Source: a virus. From it: a stretch of DNA of 53,808 nt. The position numbers and the translations under genes are program-made. Under the pieces are notes generated by a model. It saw only the letters and a program-made list of their open reading frames with translations, had not been told where the DNA came from and did not search any database. Every line of letters starts with the position of its first letter. Within the stretch, counting starts at the first letter, position 1. Shown one piece after another: positions 7,363 through 15,933 of this stretch. Location of the stretch: positions 1-53,808 of IMG/VR virus record IMGVR_UViG_3300027522_000002; one strand, 5' to 3'.

Positions 7363-8828
7363 TAGTAATACTCCCGTTTACGAGGAACAAAGTTTTCTTC
7401 CCCATCGTCCTCTCCGTTCAACGAGATAAACCCGCCTTGTCGAAAACGCATCAGTGCTAAAGTCATACTATCACAAAAGTCATCGTTGTCACCATTAGGA
7501 AATGAAACAACCTCTTCGATAACTTCATCCGCAAATTTCTTGTCGTGTGGGGCCCACACCATTCCAGATTCAAACATGGGGGCCACCATGTGCATTCGGG
7601 TAACCTTATCGTTTCCTTTGCCCGGAGAAAACCCTAAAGCTGGAATACCTTTTAGCCGAAGTTCTTGGATCAAAGGAGTACCTGTAGCTTTGGCCTCGAT
7701 AAGAACCATATCAGGCTCCCAATACTCGTATTCCTTAAACGCCTGCTCTTTTAACTCAGGGAAATTCCACCTTCCGCGCTGGGCATCAAGTAAAATAATA
7801 TGGTCCGGACCACCCTCCTCGGGTTTAAACACACCCCAAGTAGTAATCGCAGAATAATCCGCCGTTTCTTTCTTGGAAAACGCCGTGTCGTAAGACTGAA
7901 GAATGTAGTCTAGCCGAGGAACCGTCTCTTCCTCCCACCGTTTCCACCACTCGGTCTTAATAATCGCGGATGCGGAACCTGTTGGGTTCTGCTGCCACTG
8001 AGCGTTCCATTTTCCAACAGGCAACGAAGCTTTAATCGACAGCAGAGCGTCTTTTGCCCAGAACTCAGGCCACAACGGCTTGTCACTAGGCATAATCGCA
8101 GGAAATTCCACAACCTCCCACTGGTCAGACATCACATCGCTGCCCTGTTGGGCCAACAAACGGCCCGTCAAATCCTTTTTACCCCACCGAGTCATAACAA
8201 TTATGATGGCACCGCCCGGTTGAAGACGCTGGCGAGGACCAGAAGTGTACCACTCGTAGGCATTATCAAACGCAGATGCACTTAGGGCGTCTTGCTCCGA
8301 ATGAGGGTCATCAATGACAAGTAAATCCGCGCCACGGCCTGTGATAGCCGCTCCCACACCCGCCGCAAAGTACTCTGCACCCAAGTCAGTGCCCCAAGTA
8401 CCCGCTCCTTTATTGTCTTCTTTAAGGTTTGTGTTCGGAAATATAGTTTTGTACTCTGGATCATCAATTAAATCCCTTACTTTACGGCCAAAACGCACAG
8501 CCAACTCTGTGTTGTGAGTGGCTTGAATGATTTTTAACTTAGGGTTTCTACCTAGAAACCAAGCAGGCATCAAGTAAGACGCAAACTCGGACTTAGAATG
8601 ACGAGGCGGCATGTTTATAATCAAACGTTTGAGCTCTCCTCGCGCAACACGTTCAAGTTTTTCCGCAATAACTCGGTGATGCCGACCCTCGATGAAGTTA
8701 TCGTACACATGGTGGACAAAAGGCATGAAGTTCTCATGCGCTTTCTCCCTTAAATCCATGCGTTTCTTGGCCTCAGTTAAGGCCAAGATCTCCTTTAGAG
8801 CGTCCTCTGGTAGTGCCTGTAGGTTCAT
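7362..8828 (-). CDS. terL: terminase large subunit
   Basis: A 488-residue DNA-packaging motor. The N-terminal ATPase has a variant Walker A PPRHSKSE at 74-81 and Walker B LLVIDDP at 169-175; the MTRWG motif at 212-216 fits the coupling motif. The C-terminal RNase H-like nuclease shows its acidic residues at D314 (SYDTA), E378 (LIEAKATG) and D450/D453 (DDFCDS). It begins inside the stop of the 1,419-residue gene (ATGA) and is coupled to the portal gene. The small subunit is encoded about 9 kb away. Confidence 0.95.
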   Translation of the reverse strand: MNLQALPEDALKEILALTEAKKRMDLREKAHENFMPFVHHVYDNFIEGRHHRVIAEKLERVARGELKRLIINMPPRHSKSEFASYLMPAWFLGRNPKLKIIQATHNTELAVRFGRKVRDLIDDPEYKTIFPNTNLKEDNKGAGTWGTDLGAEYFAAGVGAAITGRGADLLVIDDPHSEQDALSASAFDNAYEWYTSGPRQRLQPGGAIIIVMTRWGKKDLTGRLLAQQGSDVMSDQWEVVEFPAIMPSDKPLWPEFWAKDALLSIKASLPVGKWNAQWQQNPTGSASAIIKTEWWKRWEEETVPRLDYILQSYDTAFSKKETADYSAITTWGVFKPEEGGPDHIILLDAQRGRWNFPELKEQAFKEYEYWEPDMVLIEAKATGTPLIQELRLKGIPALGFSPGKGNDKVTRMHMVAPMFESGMVWAPHDKKFADEVIEEVVSFPNGDNDDFCDSMTLALMRFRQGGFISLNGEDDGEENFVPRKREYY

Positions 8829-11800
8829 GCTGCAGGTGTCGCTGCGGTGTAAGTCCTTCTATCGATGACTTTCCTGCGTTGGCCGGGGCCAGTGTCCCCT
8901 GGACGTATAGTTTGTCCGGTGTAGGGTCGAGTACTTGCTCCTGCCCGTAGACGATATGACTCCTCAATCTTAACACAAGTAGGTCCGTTTGGCCCATCCA
9001 CAAGCTCGTAACCCTCTGGGCATTCCATTGTAGGATCACCCGCCACATTCGTGCCAAGAACAGGAGCAACGCCGTCACCGCCATCCGATGGAAGACCAAC
9101 CGTTACGCCGTCATCCGTTGTAGTGAATGTTGGGATGCTAGGATCGTCACCGCCATCGTCGCCAAACACCTCTGGAGGAACGTATGCGGTATTAAACGGA
9201 ACAAACGGCCTGTTTGTTTTTTTCTCAACAGGGACTTCAACTGCAACAGGGACTTCCTGATTAGTTAGCAATGGTGGGTTCTCAACTACCGTCTTCATAG
9301 TTGACGCTGGCTCCTCCTCAGTAATCACTACCTCTTCCGTAGGCACCGCCACGTCTACGGTTTTAGCAACAGTGGGTAACTGATCTTCCACAATGACCTC
9401 TGTTCCCGTTTGGTTAGAAGCGTCGAGCATATCTGCTTTAGCTTCGGACAAAGCCACATCGGTTCCCGTCTCCGGAACATCAACTTCCACAAAATCTGTT
9501 TGCAGGTCGTTGTCTACTACCGTGCCTTCATCAATCTGGCTCTTCCCGTCTCCAACAATGCCTCTAAGATACTTAGCCGAGTCCGACAAAGCTGCATCGT
9601 AGGAAGGCGTTGCTTGAATTTCACTAACCTCTGGAGCATCCACCTCAACAAACGTGTCATCAATCGGAGTCTCAAGGTCCAAAGCTAGTTGCTCTTCGAC
9701 AGGTACTTCAACTGCGAACTGATCCGCAACGTCCGTAATCGAAGGCTGAACACCAAGCATGTCAGAACGGCGAGTATCAATCGGCTGATCCGTAGTACTC
9801 ACCATGGGCGCAGTCATGTCCGCCGGAGCAACCATCTTTGGGGTGTCGTACATAGCCGCAAGGTCTGCAATCGAAGGTTTAAGAGGAGCAACGTTGTTAA
9901 CAGTTACAGAGCCGTCCGCTTCCGGTGCACTAAGTTTTGGAGCAACAGCGTTGTCATACGCTGCATTCCCCGCTGCTTCCGCAGCCATCGCATCCCCAGT
10001 TTCCGTTAATGTCTGATTGTATGCCGCCTCTTGGGCCGCTATCGCGTCATAGTTCTCTTGAGCTTGAAGATTAGAAACCTCGGTTGTAACACTCGGAGCC
10101 TCTGTTCCCGTGATGATGTCCTCCGCAACGTTAGATCCGCGTGACCCATCGTCAGGTCCTTTTCTTTCCGCTGCCATGGGCGCAAGTTCAATGCCGCTCA
10201 TGGACGAAAGAAGCTGGGCGTCTGCGGTTGCTTTAGCATTTTCCGCTGCTGAAATTCTATCTACTGCCTGTCGTTTAGCCGTGGCAGTGTTGATGTCCTC
10301 CTCCAAGAATAAATCCAGCGCAGTCTGACCGTCCAGACTTTCGTTGGCGTTGGCCTGATCGATAACGTCCGTTGCCATTTCTTCTGACAACATAGCGTTG
10401 ATCTCGGCAAGAGTCTCCGCGTTAATGCTGCCTGTCGTTGCAACCTCGTCACTGGCGATTAAACCAAGCATATCCGCTTTGTTACGCTCTGCTTCTTTGG
10501 ACACCTTGGTGGCAACCTCAATCGCATCGGTCATAGGGAGCTCTAGTTTCGAGGCCAACTCAGCAATGTTACCTGTTGTGGCAGACTGCTCAAACGCTGC
10601 ATCGTCCAAAATCATCTCAGATAGCAACGCTGCGCTGTCATCCTTAGACTTCTGCAATAACTCCTGCTCCATCAAGGTCGTTTGGTCCGCAACCTGCGTG
10701 TTGTTGTCCGTCCGAGGGGTTACAATAGGGCCTGATTGGAACTTAGTAGGATCGTTAATAGTGCCATCAACCGTGTTGTTATATGCAGTATCAACCGTTG
10801 AACTCGCAAGCTGACCAGCAGTAGGACTCAACAAAGGATCTAATACCTGACCGTACATCGTTCCGGGCTCTTGGTTGGTCAAAGGACCACCTTCTGTTAC
10901 AGTCCCAGATCCGTCTCTCCTCGCGCCCGAAGTATTTGCACCCGAAGCAAGAGTCCCCCCAAATGCACCAAGAGCAGCACCTGTGATTGCTCCTTCCTTA
11001 TCAATATCGAGAGTAGGGACTATATTTTGTCCGCCACCCGCGAGAGCAGAAGCAACAAGAGAGGGTTCTCCGACCCCTTCACTCAAACCTCCTTCTAACA
11101 TAGTAGCACCAAGTTTTGATTTAAATCCCGGTAAGAATTTGCTGCCGAGGCCATAGGTTAAACCTTCAACTACACCCATACCAGCCGCGTAAGGCGTGAT
11201 CGTTTGAACATAATCAGTTACCAACTGACGCTGTTGATCTTTACTAATAGGACCATATTCTCCTTTAGCGATCCTTGCGTCCATCCTGTTTTCAATTTCA
11301 GAAGTAAGTTCCCCTGTGGTCATCGTTGCACCAAGAGCCGCACCCGCAACAGGATTAGCCACCGAAGTTGCGACAATCCCCGCAACAGTAGGAGCACCAT
11401 ACACGATTTCCGAAAAGAGGGCCTCCATATCCGGACCAAGTTTCCCAGTTCCAAGTATATCTCTGTCTTTGGCGGCTTTAGCGCGTGTACCTGTAAGGTT
11501 GCCAAGAGTGCGGTCTTTCAATCGGCCAAGAGTGTCTGCAACTCCCCCGACCTTGTTAGCAAATTGGTTTTCCGTTCCCGCAACCATGCCCCGTCTGTTT
11601 GGATCCGCGCCCAACGCCTTGGCAAAGCCCATGTCAATCTCAGGAATAATATTCCCGCTAGAATCTAACTGATCAAGGCCAATCGATGAGTCGCCAAACT
11701 TGTACTGATCCGCCGGATCAAAGTACTTAATTCCCTTTTCAACACCACGTCCAATTAACTCGGCACCTTGCAGAAAACCCGCGCCTAATAATCCACCGTA

Positions 11801-13084
11801 CCCAGTGCCCTGATCGGCATCATTACGACCAAGAGGGAATGTAAGGTCCGGCATTGCTCTAGGGCCAAGTTGAGCGTTTGGATCAGTGTTAAATACTGAT
11901 GGAAACTCCGCTCCAGGGAACATGTCCCGATATGAAACAGGCTCCGGCGCGTTACTTGTCTCCGTGAAATCTGTTGCGTTGGGATTCTTTCCTTGTCTCT
12001 CCAACTCTGCCAACTCAAGCATGGTCAATGCATCGCTGGCAACACCACTATTTTGAGCCATCTGAACGCCGCCAGCGTCAAGAGCAGCTAACTTAGCCTC
12101 AAACTCCTCGGGAGTGGAAGTCGCGGTCCGGAAATCATAGCCCCCCCTATCAGGAACAGGAGAAGGGATGTTATTACCGGGAGCAAGGCGATCTCCAATA
12201 CCAAAGTCTAATTGAGTAATGCCCCCTGATGTAGGGGTGTAATTTACCGCTGAACGATCCCCAAGGGCCTCAACAACGTTGCCGCGACCACCCCCCACAG
12301 AGGGAACGCGATTTGGATCCAAGAAAGGATCTCCGCCGCCCAATGTAGGAGTGTAATCAACAGGACGAGTTCCAACGTCAATAGGATCAAATAAGTTGGC
12401 CTGCGGATCACCCGTCATAGTAGGTGCCGCCGCAGGACGAAGCTGCGGACGTAAACTTGTAGCAGGAGCCGCAGGAGCAACAGGAGCGTAGTCCGTAGTA
12501 TAACTCTTGCCCTGATAATCAAACGTCTTCCCTGGGCCACCAGACTTACGAGCCGCCGAAAACGCATCGCCAAACGAACCAGAGCTGTCTGAACCGCCAG
12601 TGAACCCCGTGATCTGAGGAGTGTAGTTGTTATTTCCCTGCTGTGCCGCGTAGGAAGGACTACTGCCAAAACTGCCCGTTTTTAAAAAATTACCAATGCT
12701 GCCGTCAGTAGAAGAAGACTTAGAACCCGCGTAACGACTACCCTCGTTTAACGAAATCTGCGCGATTCTGTTCTTAGTTTTGTTGTCCGAACCACCAGCC
12801 GAAGTAACATCCTGCCCCAAACCAGCGTTCTTGTTTGCCCCAGTGTACGTCCGAGTAAGCATCTCACTGCCGTTCTCGTTCGTGCCGTGCGACTTCCACT
12901 CAAACCCGTCACCAGCATACTGACCAGTTGACGAAACAGAACCAACGTTCTTTGTCGGAGATCCTTTGCTTAAATTACCAGTAGACTTCTTCTGTTTCTT
13001 ATCATCCCCGCCGCCGCCAGAACCGCCGCCATCAGAATCAAACACCGGAGTCTTGTGGCGCAATGGCCCAAATAAATTGATCAT
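8825..13084 (-). CDS. large internal virion protein (putative)
   Basis: A 1,419-residue protein of low complexity. The N-terminus is Gly/Ser/Lys-rich and disordered-looking up to about 430. A middle part (about 550-700) has hydrophobic Ala/Gly-rich helices that could enter a membrane. A long acidic Ala/Thr-rich stretch runs to about 1,330. The end carries CPEGYELVDGPNGPTC. No enzyme motif was recognised. It is placed after the transglycosylase-like and HlyC-like genes and before terL. Size, composition and neighbours suggest a protein ejected with the DNA, as with the T7 internal core proteins. Confidence 0.7.
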   Translation of the reverse strand: MINLFGPLRHKTPVFDSDGGGSGGGGDDKKQKKSTGNLSKGSPTKNVGSVSSTGQYAGDGFEWKSHGTNENGSEMLTRTYTGANKNAGLGQDVTSAGGSDNKTKNRIAQISLNEGSRYAGSKSSSTDGSIGNFLKTGSFGSSPSYAAQQGNNNYTPQITGFTGGSDSSGSFGDAFSAARKSGGPGKTFDYQGKSYTTDYAPVAPAAPATSLRPQLRPAAAPTMTGDPQANLFDPIDVGTRPVDYTPTLGGGDPFLDPNRVPSVGGGRGNVVEALGDRSAVNYTPTSGGITQLDFGIGDRLAPGNNIPSPVPDRGGYDFRTATSTPEEFEAKLAALDAGGVQMAQNSGVASDALTMLELAELERQGKNPNATDFTETSNAPEPVSYRDMFPGAEFPSVFNTDPNAQLGPRAMPDLTFPLGRNDADQGTGYGGLLGAGFLQGAELIGRGVEKGIKYFDPADQYKFGDSSIGLDQLDSSGNIIPEIDMGFAKALGADPNRRGMVAGTENQFANKVGGVADTLGRLKDRTLGNLTGTRAKAAKDRDILGTGKLGPDMEALFSEIVYGAPTVAGIVATSVANPVAGAALGATMTTGELTSEIENRMDARIAKGEYGPISKDQQRQLVTDYVQTITPYAAGMGVVEGLTYGLGSKFLPGFKSKLGATMLEGGLSEGVGEPSLVASALAGGGQNIVPTLDIDKEGAITGAALGAFGGTLASGANTSGARRDGSGTVTEGGPLTNQEPGTMYGQVLDPLLSPTAGQLASSTVDTAYNNTVDGTINDPTKFQSGPIVTPRTDNNTQVADQTTLMEQELLQKSKDDSAALLSEMILDDAAFEQSATTGNIAELASKLELPMTDAIEVATKVSKEAERNKADMLGLIASDEVATTGSINAETLAEINAMLSEEMATDVIDQANANESLDGQTALDLFLEEDINTATAKRQAVDRISAAENAKATADAQLLSSMSGIELAPMAAERKGPDDGSRGSNVAEDIITGTEAPSVTTEVSNLQAQENYDAIAAQEAAYNQTLTETGDAMAAEAAGNAAYDNAVAPKLSAPEADGSVTVNNVAPLKPSIADLAAMYDTPKMVAPADMTAPMVSTTDQPIDTRRSDMLGVQPSITDVADQFAVEVPVEEQLALDLETPIDDTFVEVDAPEVSEIQATPSYDAALSDSAKYLRGIVGDGKSQIDEGTVVDNDLQTDFVEVDVPETGTDVALSEAKADMLDASNQTGTEVIVEDQLPTVAKTVDVAVPTEEVVITEEEPASTMKTVVENPPLLTNQEVPVAVEVPVEKKTNRPFVPFNTAYVPPEVFGDDGGDDPSIPTFTTTDDGVTVGLPSDGGDGVAPVLGTNVAGDPTMECPEGYELVDGPNGPTCVKIEESYRLRAGASTRPYTGQTIRPGDTGPGQRRKVIDRRTYTAATPAA

Positions 13085-13494
13085 GCTACTTTCCTATGCC
13101 ATTTTTCGTCGCGCCGACTTCCGTCAGGATATAACCGTAATCCCTCCGCAGTGGCAATTTCTGGGTGATTATCCCACATAAACTGCTGAATGTCTCGTAT
13201 AAACCGTATTACCTGACGCCTGCCAGCCCTACACTGGAACTTCGGGAAGTACAAAATTCCCTCCTTCCTAGAGAAAACCTCGTCGCCAACCCACAAATCA
13301 GTGTCAATCTCCTCGCGGGTGAAAAACCCCCAAGTGCAATAACCAACAACCTCGCCACCATCACGATGAATAAAACAACGGTCATGACGTAACGCCGATA
13401 GTATCGAGTTCCGAGCACCGCCAATCGTCCGATCCTCGTAATAATCATCCTCCAAAACCAAAGTCATAACCCGACCCAGAAGATCATAGCTCAT
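13081..13494 (-). CDS. RTX toxin acyltransferase (HlyC)-like protein
   Basis: A 137-residue protein. By eye it follows the HlyC/RTX_C order: RCFIHRDGGEVVGYCTWGFF resembles the HlyC strand with PVAYCSWAN, a middle strand-helix (RRQVIRFIRDIQQFM) follows, and GLRLYPDG resembles IRVDP. HlyC enzymes are GNAT-fold enzymes that move fatty acyl groups from acyl carrier protein to lysines of RTX toxins. However, the catalytic His23 and Asp92 of HlyC have no clear counterpart here, so activity is doubtful. It is coupled by ATGA overlaps on both sides to virion genes, so it may modify or assist a virion protein. Confidence 0.6.
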   Translation of the reverse strand: MSYDLLGRVMTLVLEDDYYEDRTIGGARNSILSALRHDRCFIHRDGGEVVGYCTWGFFTREEIDTDLWVGDEVFSRKEGILYFPKFQCRAGRRQVIRFIRDIQQFMWDNHPEIATAEGLRLYPDGSRRDEKWHRKVA

Positions 13495-14186
13495 CCTTTT
13501 AAACTCCCAATGCCGCCCGGTGTGGAATACTTCTGTATCATGTCAGCATTAGGTAACGCCGTAGCAAGGCCACCGCTTAAAGGACTCATCTGACCACCCC
13601 GCTGAAAAGTGCCCGGAGGTGTAAGGCCCTTGGGCCGAGGAGCACTCGGCCTGCTCAACAACTTTCGTGCCGCCGCCATCAATCCACCGTCCTTCTCCGC
13701 AACCTGCGGAGTCAACTGCATACTGTCACGAGCCATGCGCTGTAAATCCTGCTGCTCCGCAGGTAACTGCTTACTAGGGATCTTCGAGGCATAATCCGAT
13801 AACCGTGTGCCATTGGAATCAGACGGATTATACTCCCCGTCAGTCTCAATAAACTTCTTCATTCCAGACTTGCCGCCTAAATGAGCCATTGCTAACATCG
13901 CCTCGGGAGAAATAATAACCCCGCCAACCTGCTGACCTATGTACTCATCTAAACCCTGATCAGCAACATACGATAAAATATCGTCCTCATGCCAACCCTG
14001 TACCTCTTCCTGTAATGCAGGGCTGTTCTGAAACTGAGACATGGAAAACTTCTTGCCTGTAGATGACATGAAGTCCGTTAAACGATCCGCACCAAACTGA
14101 TACTTCCCAACAAAACCCTCGTCATTACGAGCAGAGTAATCACCCCCACTCTCAAACTCAGCTAAACGTTCTCTAAAATTAGACAT
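13491..14186 (-). CDS. lytic transglycosylase-like virion protein
   Basis: A 231-residue protein. The N-terminus FESGGDYSARN (Glu12) followed by GKYQFGADRL, and later LAMAHLGGKSG and LSDYASKI, fits the lysozyme-like transglycosylase domain of phage virions, with the Glu before SGG as likely acid. The last 80 residues are Pro/Gly/Leu-rich and unstructured. As the first gene of this late operon, followed by the large internal protein, it probably cuts peptidoglycan locally during DNA entry. The start ATG at 14186 is the first one in the frame. Confidence 0.75.
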   Translation of the reverse strand: MSNFRERLAEFESGGDYSARNDEGFVGKYQFGADRLTDFMSSTGKKFSMSQFQNSPALQEEVQGWHEDDILSYVADQGLDEYIGQQVGGVIISPEAMLAMAHLGGKSGMKKFIETDGEYNPSDSNGTRLSDYASKIPSKQLPAEQQDLQRMARDSMQLTPQVAEKDGGLMAAARKLLSRPSAPRPKGLTPPGTFQRGGQMSPLSGGLATALPNADMIQKYSTPGGIGSLKG

Positions 14187-14338
14187 TCAATGATGCTCCG
14201 TGGCTCTCGGTCCTCTATACAACATTCCCGAATGAAATTACACCCACGATTTTTCTTGGGCCTTGGAGCTTGGGCACTGGGAACAAGTGGCAATGGAATT
14301 ATACTCAAATGATTTTACGACACCAACTAAACAGGCGC

Positions 14339-14378
14339 GGGGGGCGCGAGTAGGGGGGCCAAATAAGGGGGGTGGGGG
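14339..14378 (+). other. G-quadruplex candidate
   Basis: Four runs of 6, 6, 6 and 5 guanines start at 14339, 14353, 14367 and 14374. They are separated by 8-, 8- and 1-base loops on the plus strand. This meets the usual rule for an intramolecular G-quadruplex if the first loops are allowed up to 8 bases. It lies in the gene-free divergent region. Formation is not shown. Confidence 0.6.
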
Positions 14379-14478
14379 TCGCGAACCGGTGCGATATCGA
14401 GCGCGATCCGGCGCAGTTACCCCCGTCCTTGGCGCTGCACTGCAGCATGGTCGCTGCATCGCGGCATAGATTGCCTGT

Positions 14479-14510
14479 GATCCGGTGCGATCCGGTGCGA
14501 TCCGGTGCGA
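14479..14510 (+). repeat. tandem 10-bp repeat GATCCGGTGC, three copies (iteron-like)
   Basis: GATCCGGTGC occurs three times head to tail at 14479, 14489 and 14499, followed by GA. Degenerate copies lie upstream at 14384-14395 (AACCGGTGCGAT) and 14405-14415 (GATCCGGCGCA). The array is about 40 bases upstream of the early promoter. An operator or a replication iteron are both possible. Confidence 0.85.
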
Positions 14511-14550
14511 AATAAAATGGTATGGCATGCAATTAATTGTATTTTACCTG

Positions 14551-14579
14551 TTGACTATATTAATTGCATGGACCATAAA
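14551..14579 (+). promoter_or_regulatory. early promoter, TTGACT - 17 bp - CATAAA
   Basis: A TTGACT box at 14551-14556 and CATAAA at 14574-14579, spaced 17 bp, form a sigma70-type promoter reading into the first early gene at 14629. The surrounding sequence is AT-rich, unlike the GC-rich repeats upstream. Confidence 0.65.
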
Positions 14580-14628
14580 GAATTTATGGAAGCAATAAAG
14601 CTTCCATTCAATTAAGGAAGTTTCAACC

Positions 14629-14853
14629 ATGAATATCAAAGATCAAATCGAAAAGATCGAGGCAAAGATCACCAAGCTTAACGCTCAAAAGGCCGCGCTT
14701 CGGTCCGAGGCCGTCGAGACCGGATTTGCCGAATATGTTGTTACCGTCCGGACACTGGCCCCGAACCTCACATGGTGGAAAGAGAACCGCCCCACAGTCT
14801 GGCAGCGGTACGCAAAAGAGTCCAAGGTCAATAAGTTTACTTGGATCGGCTAG
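14629..14853 (+). CDS. small early protein with N-terminal coiled coil
   Basis: A 74-residue protein. Residues 1-30 form a charged coiled coil (MNIKDQIEKIEAKITKLNAQ), followed by a Trp-rich part (WWKENRPTVWQRY). No family was recognised. It is the first gene of the early cassette module. Its leader carries ATTCAATTAAGGAAG at 14606-14620, a variant of the leader element shared by the early genes. It is followed by a strong GC-rich hairpin. Coding sequence is rich in GATC sites. Confidence 0.75.
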   Translation: MNIKDQIEKIEAKITKLNAQKAALRSEAVETGFAEYVVTVRTLAPNLTWWKENRPTVWQRYAKESKVNKFTWIG

Positions 14854-14864
14854 AGCTCATCTGC

Positions 14865-14888
14865 ATCGCCCCCCGAGCGGGGGGCGAT
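14865..14888 (+). terminator. GC-rich hairpin after first early gene, no T-run
   Basis: A perfect 10-bp stem (ATCGCCCCCC with GGGGGGCGAT) closes on a 4-base GAGC loop 11 bases after the stop codon. No T-tract follows, so it is better seen as an RNA-protecting or pausing hairpin than as a full intrinsic terminator. Confidence 0.6.
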
Positions 14889-14928
14889 CGAGATGGACTT
14901 TCCCATCATTCAACTAAGAGGACTTAAT

Positions 14929-15156
14929 ATGTCAGTTCAACTACCCCCGCCCCCCGCTTCGATCACTCTTACCCCCGCGCTAAAAGAGGCCGGAGACAAG
15001 GCCGACCTACTGGCTAAGGTCGATCGGTCAAAGAGCACCGGAAACCGGATCAAGTTTCAACTTGAGTTTATGTTTATGATGCTGGCCGCAGATCGGCAGA
15101 AAGAGGCCGGACAAGCCTATGATCGGATCATAGCAATGCTGGACGATCTTGCTTAA
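14929..15156 (+). CDS. small early protein of unknown function
   Basis: A 75-residue protein beginning MSVQLPPPPASITLTPALKE, Pro-rich at first, then helical with FQLEFMFMMLAADRQKEAG. The start at 14929 is chosen over an in-frame ATG at 14893 because AAGAGGA lies 6 bases before it, within the repeated leader element (ATTCAACTAAGAGGA, 14908-14922). It is followed by another GC hairpin. No domain was recognised. Confidence 0.75.
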   Translation: MSVQLPPPPASITLTPALKEAGDKADLLAKVDRSKSTGNRIKFQLEFMFMMLAADRQKEAGQAYDRIIAMLDDLA

Positions 15157-15162
15157 CTTAAC

Positions 15163-15181
15163 GCGGGGGCTTGGCCCCCGC
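15163..15181 (+). terminator. GC-rich hairpin after second early gene
   Basis: An 8-bp perfect stem, GCGGGGGC with GCCCCCGC, has a 3-base loop 7 bases after the stop codon. No T-run follows. It lies just before the ribosome site of the next gene. Confidence 0.6.
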
Positions 15182-15199
15182 ACCACCGGAGGAAATACA

Positions 15200-15382
15200 A
15201 TGAACGACAACATCAAAAGCTTTAAAGATATCGACATCGATGGAACTAATACATATCGCACCCTGCTATCTGTTCTTAATGAAGCGGCATATGCGGCATA
15301 TCGCAAAGCACCACCGGAGGACCGCGATGTCTTGATAAGTATGCTCAAGACAACAGACCGTCTTGTTGACGATCTAGACTAA
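15200..15382 (+). CDS. small early protein of unknown function
   Basis: A 60-residue acidic helical protein starting MNDNIKSFKDIDIDG. The start at 15200 is chosen because CCGGAGGAAATACA gives a strong ribosome site. The longer in-frame start at 15149 would read through the GC hairpin. It contains the repeat-like AAYAAYRKAPPEDRD. No domain was recognised. Confidence 0.7.
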   Translation: MNDNIKSFKDIDIDGTNTYRTLLSVLNEAAYAAYRKAPPEDRDVLISMLKTTDRLVDDLD

Positions 15383-15386
15383 GAAC

Positions 15387-15414
15387 TTGTGCTCCGGTCA
15401 CAGTCTGCTATGAT
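15387..15414 (+). promoter_or_regulatory. early promoter, TTGTGC - 16 bp - TATGAT
   Basis: TTGTGC at 15387-15392 and TATGAT at 15409-15414 are 16 bp apart. The same arrangement with matching flanks (CTTGTGC, CCG, TGCTAT, then AACTTTCAAYTAA) recurs at 16352-16379. This makes a repeated phage early promoter likely. It reads into the gene at 15452. Confidence 0.65.
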
Positions 15415-15451
15415 CGGGGCACTATCAACTTTCAATTAAACGGAGGCTAAC

Positions 15452-15754
15452 ATGCCAAGAACTACATTCGGAAAGACCCGCCCACAGGATAACCCTTACG
15501 CGACCTATACGAACGCCCAAGGTTGGACTTGGAAAGTTTTAAAAACCTATAAGCATTCGAGCTCGGAGGATAATTATTCTCGGTGGTTTGTGGCGGCGAC
15601 ATCGCCCATGATGCATGGCGGGGCATACGAGCTCGGAGATACCTACGCCCATGATATCAAGAACTATGGCACTCTGATCCAAGGCGACCCGCTCTGGATC
15701 GAGCAATACCATAAAGCTTTTGACCTCGACGACCACAACAAAAACCAAGCGTGA
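15452..15754 (+). CDS. early protein of unknown function
   Basis: A 100-residue, Trp/Tyr/His-rich soluble protein starting MPRTTFGKTRPQDNPYATYTN. It has the block WTWKVLKTYKH and the end AFDLDDHNKNQA. No known family was recognised. It has its own promoter (15387-15414) and leader element (TTTCAATTAAACGGAGG, 15430-15446). It is followed by two hairpins, so it looks like a self-contained transcription unit. Confidence 0.75.
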   Translation: MPRTTFGKTRPQDNPYATYTNAQGWTWKVLKTYKHSSSEDNYSRWFVAATSPMMHGGAYELGDTYAHDIKNYGTLIQGDPLWIEQYHKAFDLDDHNKNQA

Positions 15755-15759
15755 CAGCA

Positions 15760-15828
15760 AGGGCCCCCGCGTGGGGCCCTAAGACCCCCGCCCATGCGCT
15801 CCAATATATTGGGTTTCCGCGCATGGGC
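15760..15828 (+). terminator. two consecutive hairpins after the 15.45 kb gene
   Basis: The first hairpin has 8-bp arms AGGGCCCC and GGGGCCCT (15760-15780). The second has 10-bp arms GCCCATGCGC and GCGCATGGGC (15790-15799 and 15819-15828) around a 19-base loop. Neither has a T-run. They precede the first GGCCGCAG cluster. Confidence 0.55.
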
Positions 15829-15837
15829 TTTCCGCTT

Positions 15838-15910
15838 GGCCGCAGGCCGCAGTGCAACGGGGCCGCAGGCCGCAGAGACGGGGCCGCAGGGCCGCGCAGC
15901 AAGGCCGCAG
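15838..15910 (+). repeat. GGCCGCAG repeat cluster A (six exact copies)
   Basis: Exact copies of GGCCGCAG start at 15838, 15845, 15861, 15868, 15882 and 15903, and one altered copy lies near 15890. The cluster lies between the tandem hairpins and the promoter of the next gene, in non-coding sequence. The same octamer makes clusters at 16296-16327 and 17207-17325. Confidence 0.9.
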
Positions 15911-15933
15911 GGATCTGACTTGTGTTTAACTTG

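Larger units (their letters stand above)
14187..14628. other. divergent control region between late (minus) and early (plus) genes
   Basis: No convincing gene lies in these 442 bases. The region holds four G-runs (14339-14378), degenerate and then perfect copies of a 10-bp repeat (14384-14510), a sigma70-like plus-strand promoter (14551-14579) and a 7-bp hairpin with TGGAAGC and GCTTCCA arms (14587-14606) in the leader of the first early gene. A minus-strand promoter for the late operon must lie here too, but I see no strong match. Confidence 0.8.

Noticed and set aside
14238-14528. Minus-strand open frame of 96 codons and plus-strand frame at 14263-14469 in the divergent region
   Set aside because: Both run through the G-runs and 10-bp repeats, are Arg/Pro/Gly-rich by composition, and have no ribosome site or family look.
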